The notes under the pieces are model-generated. The model did not search any database. It was not told the origin of the DNA and saw nothing but the letters and a program-made list of their open reading frames with translations. Below are positions 38,106 through 47,856 of a stretch of DNA of 64,000 nt, in pieces. Source of the DNA: Gammaproteobacteria bacterium. GTDB lineage: Bacteria; Pseudomonadota; Gammaproteobacteria; JACCYU01. A program made the translations under genes and the position numbers. Position 1 is the first letter of the stretch. Each line of letters opens with the position of its first letter. The stretch spans positions 18,126 through 82,125 of the forward strand of contig JACCZW010000155.1 in assembly GCA_013695765.1 (NCBI GenBank). The letters are read 5' to 3'.

Positions 38106-40119
38106 TTATTCGAATCCAACCCTGTACGTGACCGCGACGCTGCGCCCTGGCGAGAAGATCCCGGAGCCGTGGGTCTTGTATGTCTTGTCGCCCAGGTTTT
38201 CCAGGGTGACCAGAACCTGCTGATTCGGAGTCGGGCTGTAACCCGCGCCAAGATTAAATACGGTGTAGCCCGGAGTACCGTCCGGGCCGATACGGGGATC
38301 TTCTATGTCACCGCTCGAAAGCTCGTCCTGCCGATCGGCCACCAGGGTGGCCGCCTCGAACCACAGCCGCGAACTCGGTAAATAACGTACACGCAGTGAC
38401 CCGTTAAGCGGCGGAATGCGGCGCACCGGTTCGCCTGTGCTGGTATCTTCACCGTCGGTCCACGCCAGGGTCGTGGCGGCTGAAAGATTGCGTGATTCCG
38501 GCCTCGACGCCGTGGATGCGCGCCTCATCTATGTTTTGCCGCTGCTCAATCGGCGTGCCGTCGGCCTGCGTGCCGACCTCAACGCGGTCGATGAGATTTT
38601 CATAATCGCTGTAATAGTAATAAACGTCCGCCGACGTGCCGCCCTTGAAAAAGTTGACTCCGATCTCGCCGTTGATCGACTCCTCGGGTTTCAACTCCGT
38701 GTTCGGGATCTCGCTGAAGAAATCCACGCGGCCGAAAAAGTCCTCCATGTTGGGCGCGCGAAAACCTTGCGCGACACCGCCTACGAGATTCAGCGAGGGC
38801 GTGAGACTGTATAGCGCGTTGAGACTTCCCGTCACCTTGTCAGTCTCCAGACTCAAGTTTTCCGCGCCCAACTCACCCTCGGTCTCGAAGCGGCTGTAGC
38901 GAACGCCGGCAATTAAATCCGCGCGATCGGTCAGCGCCAACTCGTCCTGCACGTAGGCGCCGATGCTGGTGTAGTACGCGTCGTCGGGCGTGCCGGGCTG
39001 GACGGCTGTCTCGACGCCGGTAGTTCTGTCGATCTCAATCTTGCCGGTGTCGTAGTCGTCCCGGTAGTAATCCACACCGTAAGTAAAACGATGGCTCTCG
39101 CCGATAAGGTTGGTAAACTGCGCCGTCGCACCCTTGGTCTCTACGCCCGTCAGTTCGCGTGTTTCGATCAGGGGCAATTCTCCGTCGATAATCTCTTCGC
39201 CTTCCTTTTGGCGGTTGTAAGAGACATTCAGCCTGATCTGATCGAACGGCCCGAAGTCCTGCCCGCGATACTCGCCATAAGCCAGCTCACGCTCCTGCGG
39301 TTCGTAGTTGAATTTGAGCAGATCTCCCAAGGTGACCTCGCTGGTCTTGGGGACGTCGTACTGGCGGGTATACTGGCCGGCGACGATGAACTCGCTGTGT
39401 TCGTCGGCCCGCCAGTTGAGCTTCAAGTCCGCGTCGAGTTCGTCATAGCCGCTGGGAACCTGCTCGCCGACACCATCGCCGCCTTCCAGGTCATCGAATA
39501 TTTTGCCGGTCACGCCGCCAATGAACCCGATGTCGCTCCGGTTGCCTTCGACCTGTGCACGCGCGCTGCCGCCGTCGACCCCGCTGTCGTAGCGGCCTTC
39601 GATAAGCCCGCCCAGATCCGCCGAACTCGAAAAATCCGTGCGTCGCTTCGTGATAATGTTGATGACACCCCCCAGCGCATCGCTGCCGTAGAGCACGGAG
39701 CCTGGACCCCGCACTACTTCGATGCGTTTGATGAGATTCGGGTCAATCGTGTTCAGATACTGGTGCGGACCGAAGCGATAGAACGAGTTATTCAGGCGCA
39801 CGCCATCCACGAGAATCAGCACCTGTTTGCCGGTCAGTCCACGGATGAACGGCGAGCCGCCGCCGAGGTTGGTGTTTTGTATGTAGACCCCCTGTGCGTA
39901 GCGCAACAGGTCGGGCGTGCGCGACGTGTTGGCCCGCTGTATTTCCTTCTGGCCGATCACCGTGGTAGCTCGCGGCGTATCGAAATCGCTGCGCATGACC
40001 CGCGCGGCGGTGACGGTTATTTGCGGCAGCAGCAGCGGTTTCTGGGCAACAACGAGGGTGCTGCTGGAGTTGAGCAAAACGAGTGCGGCGCAGCGGCTGA
40101 TGCGTGATTGTCCGAACAT
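38106..40119 (-). pseudogene. TonB-dependent receptor, frameshifted near the C-terminus
   Basis: Outer-membrane receptor of about 670 residues. A signal peptide starts at the ATG 40119, then a TonB box and plug (LPQITVTAARVMRSDFD, SPFIRGLTGKQVLILVDGVR, RIEVVRGPGSVLYGSDALGGVINI), then a barrel to about 38480 in one frame. The end of the barrel (AATTLAWTDGEDTSTG...TYRVGFE) is in another frame (38106-38528), so one extra base, or two missing, is present near 38480. Substrate is unknown; heme, vitamin or metal-chelate uptake are possible. It is convergent with the stand-alone hvfA gene. Confidence 0.85.
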
Positions 40120-40279
40120 TTTGATAAACCGTGGTATTCGAGTTGTTAGCCAACAGGCAGCGCGCGATCCGTGCACTTCGACTGCTCGCTGGAGTTTTCT
40201 ACGAGTTGTCAATTGGCGCGAAGCCCATACGGCTTGCGACGGTCTCCTGTGACCGCCGCCAAGCCGCGTTACGACGTCG

Positions 40280-43200
40280 TTATCGCTTAGCTATCCGCTC
40301 AGCTTGCGGAGTGCAGGCCTTCCGCAGACTGGTCTCGTGGCGTGCGAGCAGCACCTGACGATTCTCGCGCATGTCCCTGCCGTGTCTGATCATCGGATAA
40401 GGCGCGTCCTCGCCTTTAAGACCGGCCCACAGGGCGTGGTTGAAGCGCGCCGTATGGAGGTTATCCTCGACCGTGAAATCCTGGCCACGCATCGCGCGCG
40501 TCCAGTAAACCGCGCTCTGCTGTGGCTCATCGAAGCAAATAGGGTAATCGACCGCGGCAAACCTGGCGCCCGCACGTTTCGGCGGCAGGGTCAGCTCCGT
40601 GGTGCGCAGGATTTCGGGCACGATGGCCTTGTAATCCCATTCGATCTGGTTGCGGTCGAACACATCGGCCATGGGCTCTGCCAGTCCGTCGTTCAGCCCC
40701 ATCGGTTGCATGCCGAGGACGTCCTCGATGGTGCGCAGCATGCTCACGGTCGTGTAATGCTCGGACACGACCGCGCCCTGCTTGACGTACGGCCCGATGA
40801 CGTAGCCGATGCTGCGGTGGGCATCCACGTGATCGCCGCCGTCCTGCGCGTCGTCTTCGATGACGAAGATCAGTGTGTTGTGGGCGTACGGGCTGTTGGC
40901 AATCTTCTCCACCAGCAGCGCGGTAGCGTAGTCGTTGTCGGCCATTTGCGTCTCCACCGTGTTCACACCCGCCACTGCGGTATCGAAGTCGCCGAAGTGA
41001 TCGTGCGGAAGGCGCACCAGGCTCAGGTTAGGCAGATTGCCGCTGGCGACATATTGGTCGAACTCGCGTTCCCATTCCTGATAGCGCCATAGGTCCGGGT
41101 ACTTCTGGTCGTAGCCGCGGAAGTAGGGATCGGTGATGTTCATCAACGACTGCTTGGTGGGGAAGAACTGGAGGATGCCGTGCGCAAACGGGTCTTGTAC
41201 CGTCGGGATAAAGTTCGGATCGTCCTCGGAAAGGAAATACCGGCTAAGATCGCCGTAGAACCCGTAATTGCGTACCGTGAGTCCCGCGCGTAACGCCGTG
41301 TCCCACAGGTAGCCGGTCCCGGCTTCGTTCTCCTCAATCTCGCTCTCCGGCGCGTCGGGCGCGGCTACGTCCGCTGTGCCGGGCAGCAGATCGGGGTCGA
41401 ACGGCACCGCCGGGTTGGAAAGCTGCCGCTTCTCGATGCTCTTGTAGGCGACATTGACGTTGCGGTTGGTGCCTTCCCAGTCATAGGTGAGCCCGCGGCC
41501 GGCGTAGTTGACCGGCGAGGACTTCTCCGTGTAGTCGGTGGTGCGCGCGGCCGTGGTCCAGTTCCAGCCGGTGTTGCTGGTCTCGCCGCTGTCGTAGAAG
41601 TTGTCCAGGGTGATGAACTGGCGCGCCCACTGCTGATGGTTAGGCGCGTACGGGGAAAGAATGGCCAGGCTCGGGTCGCCGTTGCCGACTTCCAGATCGC
41701 CCAGCACCTGGTCGTAGGTGCGATTTTCCTTGACGACGTAGATCACATGCTCGATCCGGTTGCGGACAAAGTTCATCATGCGGCTGCGCTGTGCGTGATC
41801 CCGCGCGGTGGGAAAATTGCTGTTGGCCGCCACTTGCCAGGTCAGCGTCGCTAACTGCTGTGCATCGGGCATCGGCATCGCCAGCAGCCCGGCTTTTTCA
41901 AGCTGCCACACATAGAGGTTCCTGCCACTGCACTCAGCGGATGCATCCTCTTCCTCGGACAGATTGTCGGTGCATCCGCCCGGATTGGGGCCGGCTTCGT
42001 CCTTGCCGTTGACTGCGTACAACCAGCCGCCGTCGGCGCTTACGCTGACCGCGTTGGGATACCAGCCGGTCGGAACCAGGCCGACCACATCGCTGTTTTG
42101 CGCAAGGCTGTCTTCTTCGGCAGCTTCGGCATGACGAGCCTCCGCCAGCGCGGGATCGAGCGCCATCTCGCCGAGTTCGACAAAGGCCACCGAGTTGGTG
42201 CCGCCGTTGGTAACGAATAGCGTTGCCTCATCCGGCGACAGGGCAAGATTATTCGGGTTGCTGCCCTTGAAGCCTTCGTCGTTGGGGAAAATCGACTCTG
42301 GCGCGGTGGTGGAGATCTGCTCGATGATCTCGTCGGCTTCCGTGTCGACCACGTCCACCGTGTCGCTGTTGTCGCTGGCCACGTACAGGCGGGTCCCGGC
42401 CGCGTTCAATACCAGGTGATTGGGCTGGCCGTCGGTTTCGATGCGGCCGGTCACGCTCAAGACGTCGTCTTCTACCGACAGCACCACGATCTCCCGATCG
42501 CGCTGGCTGGTGACGTAAGCCTTGTCGTCGCCCTTGAAAACCACGCCGAACGGAAATTCGCCGCCCGCGACACCGGACTTGCCGGGATCGATCAAACCAG
42601 GCCGCAGATCCTGCTCCGCGACCTCGACCCGCAGATCCAGATCGATCAGGCTGGCCGAATCGTTCTCCAGATTGACCACGAGCAGCCGGTCACCTGAAGA
42701 ATTCACGGCCACGCCGGCAGCGAGCGGGGCCACGTCGACGCCCAGACCGGCGTCGTGCCCTAACTCGATCGGCATGCCGTCTTCCGCCCAGGCGCCGCCG
42801 GCATTCGAGTAAATGTGCACATTGTCGTCCACGCCGCCCGATACATAGAATTCCTGACGCGCCGGATTCCAGGTAACGCCGTTGTAGGCATTCGGCACCT
42901 GCAAGACCTGCTGCTTGCGCGGCTTGCCGCGGCTGATATCGTAGACGAATACGTATTCGTTGGAGGCTTCCGGAACCTGCTCGCCGCTGGGGTCGTTGAG
43001 ACGGTTGTAGCCGCTGGTGAGCACCAGCATCGTATCACCGTCGGGACTGATGGCCGTGTCCACCGCCTGGCCCGCGCGATAATCCGGAAACGCCGGCAGG
43101 TTCGGGTTCAGCGGTTCGAAACTCGCTGTATCGGCCGCCTCTGGTGTGATGCGCATGCCGGTAGGCAAAACCTCTCCTCTGACAGGTTGCCACTGGCCTG

Positions 43201-43318
43201 GACGGGCGATATTCACGCCCTCGCTCTGCGCCGCCACGCCGCTCAACCCGCTGGCCAGCATCGTGGCGGCGACAGCGCCGGCCACAAACGCCGAATGAAA
43301 TGGATTTCGATGATTCAT
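40280..43318 (-). CDS. Fusion of YncE-like beta-propeller and phosphoesterase (AcpA/PLC-like)
   Basis: Exported two-domain protein of 1012 residues. The signal peptide covers residues 1-30 (ASGLSGVAAQ). Residues 60-480 form a YncE-like propeller with repeated blades (DTAISPDGDTMLVLTSGYNR, NHLVLNAAGTRLYVASDNSD, NNLALSPDEATLFVTNGGTN). Residues about 525-900 form a phosphoesterase of the phospholipase C/acid phosphatase type (HVIYVVKENRTYDQVLGDL, IFVIEDDAQDGGDHVDAHRS). Such fusions are known; the substrate is not. The gene precedes the TonB receptor on the same strand, with a 160-base gap. Confidence 0.88.
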   Translation of the reverse strand: MNHRNPFHSAFVAGAVAATMLASGLSGVAAQSEGVNIARPGQWQPVRGEVLPTGMRITPEAADTASFEPLNPNLPAFPDYRAGQAVDTAISPDGDTMLVLTSGYNRLNDPSGEQVPEASNEYVFVYDISRGKPRKQQVLQVPNAYNGVTWNPARQEFYVSGGVDDNVHIYSNAGGAWAEDGMPIELGHDAGLGVDVAPLAAGVAVNSSGDRLLVVNLENDSASLIDLDLRVEVAEQDLRPGLIDPGKSGVAGGEFPFGVVFKGDDKAYVTSQRDREIVVLSVEDDVLSVTGRIETDGQPNHLVLNAAGTRLYVASDNSDTVDVVDTEADEIIEQISTTAPESIFPNDEGFKGSNPNNLALSPDEATLFVTNGGTNSVAFVELGEMALDPALAEARHAEAAEEDSLAQNSDVVGLVPTGWYPNAVSVSADGGWLYAVNGKDEAGPNPGGCTDNLSEEEDASAECSGRNLYVWQLEKAGLLAMPMPDAQQLATLTWQVAANSNFPTARDHAQRSRMMNFVRNRIEHVIYVVKENRTYDQVLGDLEVGNGDPSLAILSPYAPNHQQWARQFITLDNFYDSGETSNTGWNWTTAARTTDYTEKSSPVNYAGRGLTYDWEGTNRNVNVAYKSIEKRQLSNPAVPFDPDLLPGTADVAAPDAPESEIEENEAGTGYLWDTALRAGLTVRNYGFYGDLSRYFLSEDDPNFIPTVQDPFAHGILQFFPTKQSLMNITDPYFRGYDQKYPDLWRYQEWEREFDQYVASGNLPNLSLVRLPHDHFGDFDTAVAGVNTVETQMADNDYATALLVEKIANSPYAHNTLIFVIEDDAQDGGDHVDAHRSIGYVIGPYVKQGAVVSEHYTTVSMLRTIEDVLGMQPMGLNDGLAEPMADVFDRNQIEWDYKAIVPEILRTTELTLPPKRAGARFAAVDYPICFDEPQQSAVYWTRAMRGQDFTVEDNLHTARFNHALWAGLKGEDAPYPMIRHGRDMRENRQVLLARHETSLRKACTPQAERIAKR

Positions 43319-43599
43319 TTATTACCTCCAGTGATTGGAAAAACAGGAATGTCGCCTGTTCCAGATGGCGGATTGAGGAGGTATGTTCAGTGCCCTCTTC
43401 GCGTTGAACTTCTGGTTCAACTACCGAAGGAGTATCGGGGGGCCGTGTGACTAAAGGATGACGTAATCTTGAAGAATTGAAAAAAGCTTGTTGACGCAGA
43501 CCACTGATAAGAAAGTCGTCATTGCGCCTTGTGCAGAGGCTTCCTAGCGCTGCGTTTTGTAGCTTCGCACGCCGATGCCCTGACGACGTGATGATGTCG

Positions 43600-44262
43600 T
43601 CACGCGCGGCGCGACGTCCTCGGCCAGTGGTGAAGATAACGCCCAAGGGCGCCCGCCAGCGCGCTCAGCAGGGCCACTCCGCCGAAGTGCCAGACCAGCA
43701 CCATTAGACTCGCATCCGGCGGATGAAAAAGCCGTAAGCCGAAATTACCCAGCGCGGCCGCGGCCAGCGCGCCCATTGCCATGGTCATACGCGGCGCCAG
43801 CGGGGCGCCACGACGCAACATGACGAACATCGCGATCGCGGGGATGGCGCCGACAATCATGATTTTAGGCGCACAGTGCCAGTCCGGCTGGATAGTCAGA
43901 CCCGCCGCGCCATAGCGCAGCCAGTCCTGCAGGCAGCCGTGACCCAGACTGCCAAACCACACCGCGAGCGGCAACAGCGGCAACAACAGTAGCCGGCGTG
44001 AAATGCCGGGGATCACCGCGCAGAACGCGGCGAACGCGGCGCAAACCGCCGTGAGCAGGGTGGCTGTCTGTTCGATCAGAAAACGGGTACTGGCGATTTC
44101 GTCCAGGTCGGCGCGCACGCCCATGCCGATCACGATCAGCGCGACGCAAGGCAGTGCGACGATGAGCCACAGAGCCAGGCGCCGCCACGGGGACGGCAGT
44201 CGGCCCGCGCCTGTGTCGGACGCCACCAGATTACGGATCAGATCGTCTGTCGTTTCCATCAT
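43600..44262 (-). CDS. nrsF: DUF1109/NrsF-type membrane anti-sigma factor
   Basis: Integral membrane protein of 220 residues with six hydrophobic segments, of the DUF1109 family. In Caulobacter NrsF holds the ECF factor SigF inactive until metal or oxidant stress is sensed, through conserved cysteines. Two periplasm-facing cysteine motifs are visible, HGC at residue 110 and DWHC at residue 130. It overlaps the sigma gene by four bases, the classic anti-sigma arrangement. Confidence 0.9.
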   Translation of the reverse strand: MMETTDDLIRNLVASDTGAGRLPSPWRRLALWLIVALPCVALIVIGMGVRADLDEIASTRFLIEQTATLLTAVCAAFAAFCAVIPGISRRLLLLPLLPLAVWFGSLGHGCLQDWLRYGAAGLTIQPDWHCAPKIMIVGAIPAIAMFVMLRRGAPLAPRMTMAMGALAAAALGNFGLRLFHPPDASLMVLVWHFGGVALLSALAGALGRYLHHWPRTSRRA

Positions 44263-44834
44263 TCGGGTTTCTTAAGCCTTGTGCGCAACGCCTTGATCGC
44301 CCTGTGCACGGATACTTTCAGCGACGCGACGCTCATGCCGGACTCGTGCGCGGCCTCCTTCAAGGACATTTCACGCAGCTTTACCAGTTCCACCGCGCGG
44401 CGCTGTCCGGCGGGCAGGCTTGCTATGGCGTGGAGCAGCGCTTCGCCGTCCTCGGATCCGTTTTCATTAGTAGTATTCGTTTCGTCCGGCGAAAAGGTTT
44501 CATAAAACCCTTCCGCCGCCTGTTCGGCCGACTTCAAGCGCACGTAACGTCGCCCGCTGTCGGCCACACGATTGCGCACGATCGCGGCCAGCCACGGCGC
44601 GAACGGGCGCTCGGGGCTGTAAGTCGCCCGCACGGCGTGCACCGACAGCAACACGTCCTGCACGATATCCTCGATATCCACTGGCCGGATATAACTCCGC
44701 TGCACACGCACTGCGTTGCGCACCTTGGGGACGAGCTTGCGCAATAGACAGTCGTAAGACACACGATCGCCCTCCTGCGCCGCTTTCATCAGGCGGCGCA
44801 GTCCGGAATCCCCGTCGTCCTCCTGTCTCTCCAT
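44259..44834 (-). CDS. sigF: ECF RNA polymerase sigma factor, SigF type
   Basis: Sigma-70 family ECF factor of 191 residues. Region 2 is visible in LVPKVRNAVRVQRSYIRPVD and DIEDIVQDVLLSVHAVRATY, and region 4 in HAIASLPAGQRRAVELVKLR, with EMSLKEAAHESGMSVASLKV as the helix-turn-helix. It is co-encoded with the NrsF-type anti-sigma factor and divergent to the hvfA operon. The matching promoter at 44912-44937 indicates it drives that operon. Confidence 0.92.
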   Translation of the reverse strand: MERQEDDGDSGLRRLMKAAQEGDRVSYDCLLRKLVPKVRNAVRVQRSYIRPVDIEDIVQDVLLSVHAVRATYSPERPFAPWLAAIVRNRVADSGRRYVRLKSAEQAAEGFYETFSPDETNTTNENGSEDGEALLHAIASLPAGQRRAVELVKLREMSLKEAAHESGMSVASLKVSVHRAIKALRTRLKKPE

Positions 44835-44911
44835 ACAAACTCTGCGATGGGTGAAACGTTGTGATCAGCACCGTTAATGGCTTACATCGACCGTGTTTTT
44901 TTCGGCGCAGT

Positions 44912-44937
44912 GTAACCTTTGCCGGGGTGATAACGAA
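44912..44937 (+). promoter_or_regulatory. ECF SigF-type promoter of the hvf operon
   Basis: The sequence GTAACC, sixteen bases, then CGAA is exactly the consensus described for Caulobacter SigF (as I recall it). It lies 57 bases upstream of hvfA and next to the sigF gene. This is the only GTAACC-N16-CGAA I found in the window. Confidence 0.8.
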
Positions 44938-44993
44938 TAGACGGGTGTAACGCCGAACAAAACATTACATAACCCTTAACGGAGATTTGACAC

Positions 44994-45266
44994 ATGAACA
45001 CACAACGCAACCTCAAGATGCTGGCGATCGCCGCCGGCACGGCACTGACGGCAGGCGCGGCAGCCATACCAGCGGCCAACGCCGGGCAGAATCCGTTCAG
45101 CATGACCGAACTTTCATCCGGCTACAGCGTCGCCGGCATTGACCTGGACGTCGTCCGCTTCGCCGACGGCAAGTGCGGCTCGAACAAGGAAAAGGAAGGC
45201 AAATGCGGCGAAGACAAACAGGGCGAAGGTAAATGCGGCGAGGGCAAGTGCGGAGAGAATAAGTAA
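44994..45266 (+). CDS. hvfA: HvfA/bufferin-family RiPP metallophore precursor
   Basis: Precursor peptide of 90 residues, periplasmic after cleavage. A signal peptide (residues 1-30, AANAGQ) is followed by NPFSMTELSSGYSVAG and a core with four KCG units: DGKCG and three EGKCG. Modified cysteines are thought to bind copper in this family. GGAG at 44981-44984 supports the ATG. Expression is expected from the SigF-type promoter, and it is separated from hvfX by a hairpin terminator. Confidence 0.93.
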   Translation: MNTQRNLKMLAIAAGTALTAGAAAIPAANAGQNPFSMTELSSGYSVAGIDLDVVRFADGKCGSNKEKEGKCGEDKQGEGKCGEGKCGENK

Positions 45267-45291
45267 GCTGCCGGTCAGCCCTGCAATGACA

Positions 45292-45322
45292 CGGCGGGCC
45301 GGTCTCCGGTCCGCCGGTTTTT
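45292..45322 (+). terminator. Attenuating terminator between hvfA and hvfX
   Basis: An 11-base-pair stem (CGGCGGGCCGG / CCGGTCCGCCG, one G-T pair) with a three-base loop, then five T residues. As it lies inside the operon, it probably ends most transcripts after hvfA and lets some read into the maturase genes. Confidence 0.85.
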
Positions 45323-45395
45323 GATATCCACCATAGCGTTCAATACAGACCTGCCCTACGCCGGCCGGCCACATAGCATTGAAGGAGCCTCCACC

Positions 45396-45857
45396 GTGAT
45401 TACCCTGATTCGCGCCGCAACCCCGCTGATCGACGGACTGAACAGAACTGGCGAATGGCTGCCGCAACTGGGACTGCGCGCGCTGATCGCGTACGAATTC
45501 TGGGGATCGGGCGTGGAAAAACTGCGCGGCGAGAACTGGTTTGGGGACGTAATGCACATGTTCCCATTTCCGTTTAATGTGGTGCCGACCGACATTAGTT
45601 GGGCAATTGCGACCTGGTCGGAGTTAATAGGCGCCGTGGCGCTGGCGGTCGGTCTGGGCACGCGATTCTTCGCTGCCACTTTCATCATCCTGGACCTGGT
45701 GGCCTGGTACACGGTGCACGCGGGCCTCGGCTACAACGTATGCGACAACGGTTTCCAACTGCCGCTGATGTACCTGATTTTGCTGCTGCCGCTGCTGTTC
45801 AGCGGCGCGGGCAAGGCGAGCGTGGATTATCTGCTCTCACGGCGGTTCCTGGCATGA
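45396..45857 (+). CDS. hvfX: DoxX-like membrane protein HvfX
   Basis: Membrane protein of 153 residues with four hydrophobic helices, of the DoxX family. It carries GLRALIAYEFWGSGVEKLRG and GLGYNVCDNGFQLPLMYL, matching proteins called HvfX in bufferin operons. The GTG start at 45396 has AAGGAG nine bases upstream; the frame is open to 45321 but without family sequence. Its role, possibly in peptide export or modification, is not established. Confidence 0.85.
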   Translation: MITLIRAATPLIDGLNRTGEWLPQLGLRALIAYEFWGSGVEKLRGENWFGDVMHMFPFPFNVVPTDISWAIATWSELIGAVALAVGLGTRFFAATFIILDLVAWYTVHAGLGYNVCDNGFQLPLMYLILLLPLLFSGAGKASVDYLLSRRFLA

Positions 45858-45976
45858 CTTGCGGACGCGACTGAAACAACCGCGCCACGCACGTGTATGC
45901 GATTGAACCGCGGCGTCTGCAACGGCGTCCAATTTCTGCTACAACACTTAATATTCACAGGCAACAGGAGCGCAAC

Positions 45977-46891
45977 ATGGCCATCCCGCACAAGCCCATC
46001 GCTGACAAAGCCATACCCGGCAAGCCCATCTTCGACAGGCAATACGCCGTCTCCGGCGCGGGACTGGGACTGCGCCGCGATCTGCTGAACGATCTGGAGG
46101 AAACGCCGCCGACGCAGGTGGACTTCATGGAGGTCGCGCCGGAAAACTGGATACGCGTCGGCGGCAGTCTCGGCAAACGCTTGTCCGCGCTCACGGAACG
46201 CTACCCGTTCGTGACGCACGGGCTATCTCTGTCGCTGGGCGGGCCGGCGCCGCTGGACGAGGGGCTGGTCCACGATATCAAAGCATTTCTCGATACGCAC
46301 CGTATCCGCGCGTACAGCGAGCACTTGAGTTACTGCTCGGACGACGGCCACATGTACGACCTGATGCCGATCCCGTTCACCGAAGACGCCGTGGACTACG
46401 TGGCTGGGCGCATCCGCCGGGTGCAGGAGATACTGGAACGCCGCATCGCGATCGAAAACGTTTCTTACTATGCCGCGCCCGGCGCACAAATGGACGAGGC
46501 CGCGTTCATCAACGCGGTGCTGGAGAAAGCCGACTGCGACCTGCTGCTGGACGTGAACAACATCTACGTCAATTCCGTCAATCACCGTTACGATCCGCTG
46601 GAATTCATGCAATCCCTGCCTGGCGAGCGCATCGCTTACTGTCACGTGGCCGGCCATTACCGCGAAGACGTGGATTTGATCATCGACACCCACGGCGCGG
46701 ATGTGGTCGATCCGGTGTGGACTTTGCTGAATGAGGCTTACGCGCATTTCGGCGTGTTCCCCACAATGCTGGAGCGAGATTTCAACTTCCCGCCGCTGCC
46801 CGAGTTGCTGACTGAGGTCGAGACCATCCACGCCTTACAGCGCAAATGGCAAACTGTCGAAGCCGCGCCAGCGGTCAGCGCGCATGGATAA
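45977..46891 (+). CDS. hvfB: DUF692/MNIO-family RiPP peptide maturase HvfB
   Basis: Multinuclear non-heme iron-dependent oxidase (DUF692, TIM barrel), 304 residues. These enzymes convert Cys residues of the precursor into oxazolone and thioamide. Predicted metal ligands are visible: Glu56 (VAPENW), His81 (FVTHGLS), Glu/His 115-116 (SEHLSY), Glu160-Asn161 (IENVSY), Asp192-Asn195 (LDVNNIY), His223 and His227 (CHVAGH). The ATG at 45977 has GGAG at 45967-45970; the upstream extension is not used. Confidence 0.94.
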   Translation: MAIPHKPIADKAIPGKPIFDRQYAVSGAGLGLRRDLLNDLEETPPTQVDFMEVAPENWIRVGGSLGKRLSALTERYPFVTHGLSLSLGGPAPLDEGLVHDIKAFLDTHRIRAYSEHLSYCSDDGHMYDLMPIPFTEDAVDYVAGRIRRVQEILERRIAIENVSYYAAPGAQMDEAAFINAVLEKADCDLLLDVNNIYVNSVNHRYDPLEFMQSLPGERIAYCHVAGHYREDVDLIIDTHGADVVDPVWTLLNEAYAHFGVFPTMLERDFNFPPLPELLTEVETIHALQRKWQTVEAAPAVSAHG

Positions 46892-47654
46892 GGCCCTGCC
46901 CGAATTCCAGCGCGCGCAATTCGCATTCACCGCGCATGTGCGCGATCCGGAGGTGAACGCGCGGCCACAAGATATCGAAGACCGGCGCATGGCGATTTAT
47001 CGCAATCTGTTCTACAACAACATCCAGGGCTTCATCGCCAGCGGTTTTCCGGTGCTGCGCCAGCTCTACAACGATGCCGACTGGCACCGCATGACGCGAG
47101 ATTTCTTCGCGCATCACCGCAGCCACACGCCATACTTTCTGGAGATCTCGCAGGAGTTTTTGAAGTATCTGCGGGAAGAACGCGCGCCCCAGCCGGAAGA
47201 CCCGCCGTTTATCAAGGAATTGGCCCATTACGAATGGGTGGAACTGGCGCTGTCGGTTGCCGAGGACGAACCGGACAGGTCGATCATAGATCCTGACGGC
47301 GATCTGCTGGAAGGCCGCCCGGTGCTGTCACCGCTGGCGTGGCTGTTGAGTTATCAGTATCCGGTACACAGAATTGGTCCCGATTTCAGGCCCGAGGCGC
47401 CAGCCGAGCAGCCGACCTGGCTGCTTGTTCACCGCGACGCGCAGGACAAGCTAGGTTTCACGGAGATCAACCCGGTCACCGCGCGCCTAGTGGCGCTGCT
47501 CGAAGAATCGCCGGAAAAAACGGGCCGTGAACTGCTTACGCAGATTGCCAAGGAATTAAGCCACCCGCAGCCAGAGGTAGTTCGTCAGGGCGGCGCGCAG
47601 ACGCTCACGCAGTTGTATAAGGCCGGAGTGGTGCTCGGCACGCGCCTGGCTTGA
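46884..47654 (+). CDS. hvfC: DUF2063 protein HvfC, partner of the MNIO maturase
   Basis: Maturation partner of HvfB, 256 residues, with an N-terminal DUF2063 domain ([48 protein letters not shown]) and the [15 protein letters not shown] region. In this family it is thought to bind the precursor leader and hand it to HvfB. It overlaps hvfB by eight bases, which implies matched production of the two. Confidence 0.93.
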   Translation: MDKALPEFQRAQFAFTAHVRDPEVNARPQDIEDRRMAIYRNLFYNNIQGFIASGFPVLRQLYNDADWHRMTRDFFAHHRSHTPYFLEISQEFLKYLREERAPQPEDPPFIKELAHYEWVELALSVAEDEPDRSIIDPDGDLLEGRPVLSPLAWLLSYQYPVHRIGPDFRPEAPAEQPTWLLVHRDAQDKLGFTEINPVTARLVALLEESPEKTGRELLTQIAKELSHPQPEVVRQGGAQTLTQLYKAGVVLGTRLA

Positions 47655-47658
47655 CCCG

Positions 47659-47856
47659 TTGCCGCCTAAGGTCAGACAAGTGATCGCGCGGCTCGAACGG
47701 GCTGGTTTCGTAAACAAAGGCGGCAAGGGTAGTCACCGAAATTACATTCATCCTCGAGTAGCCCGTCCGGTGACGATATCCGGCAGGTTCGGCGATGATG
47801 CAAAACATTATCAGATTCGAGCCGTCGAGCTTGCGATCGAGGAGTCGGAGAAGTGA
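47659..47856 (+). CDS. hicA: HicA-family toxin in the hvf operon
   Basis: mRNA interferase toxin of 65 residues. The TTG start is four bases after the hvfC stop. The N-terminus KVRQVIARLERAGFV and the active-site KGSHRNY match HicA. Its close spacing to hvfC suggests readthrough transcription from the metal-stress promoter. The order toxin-antitoxin is the standard one, unlike the first pair. Confidence 0.85.
   Translation: MPPKVRQVIARLERAGFVNKGGKGSHRNYIHPRVARPVTISGRFGDDAKHYQIRAVELAIEESEK

Noticed and set aside
44835..44910. A reverse-strand SigF promoter for autoregulation of sigF (GTAAGC-N16-CACA).
   Set aside because: It has one mismatch in the -35 and two in the -10 element, so it is too weak to list as a feature.
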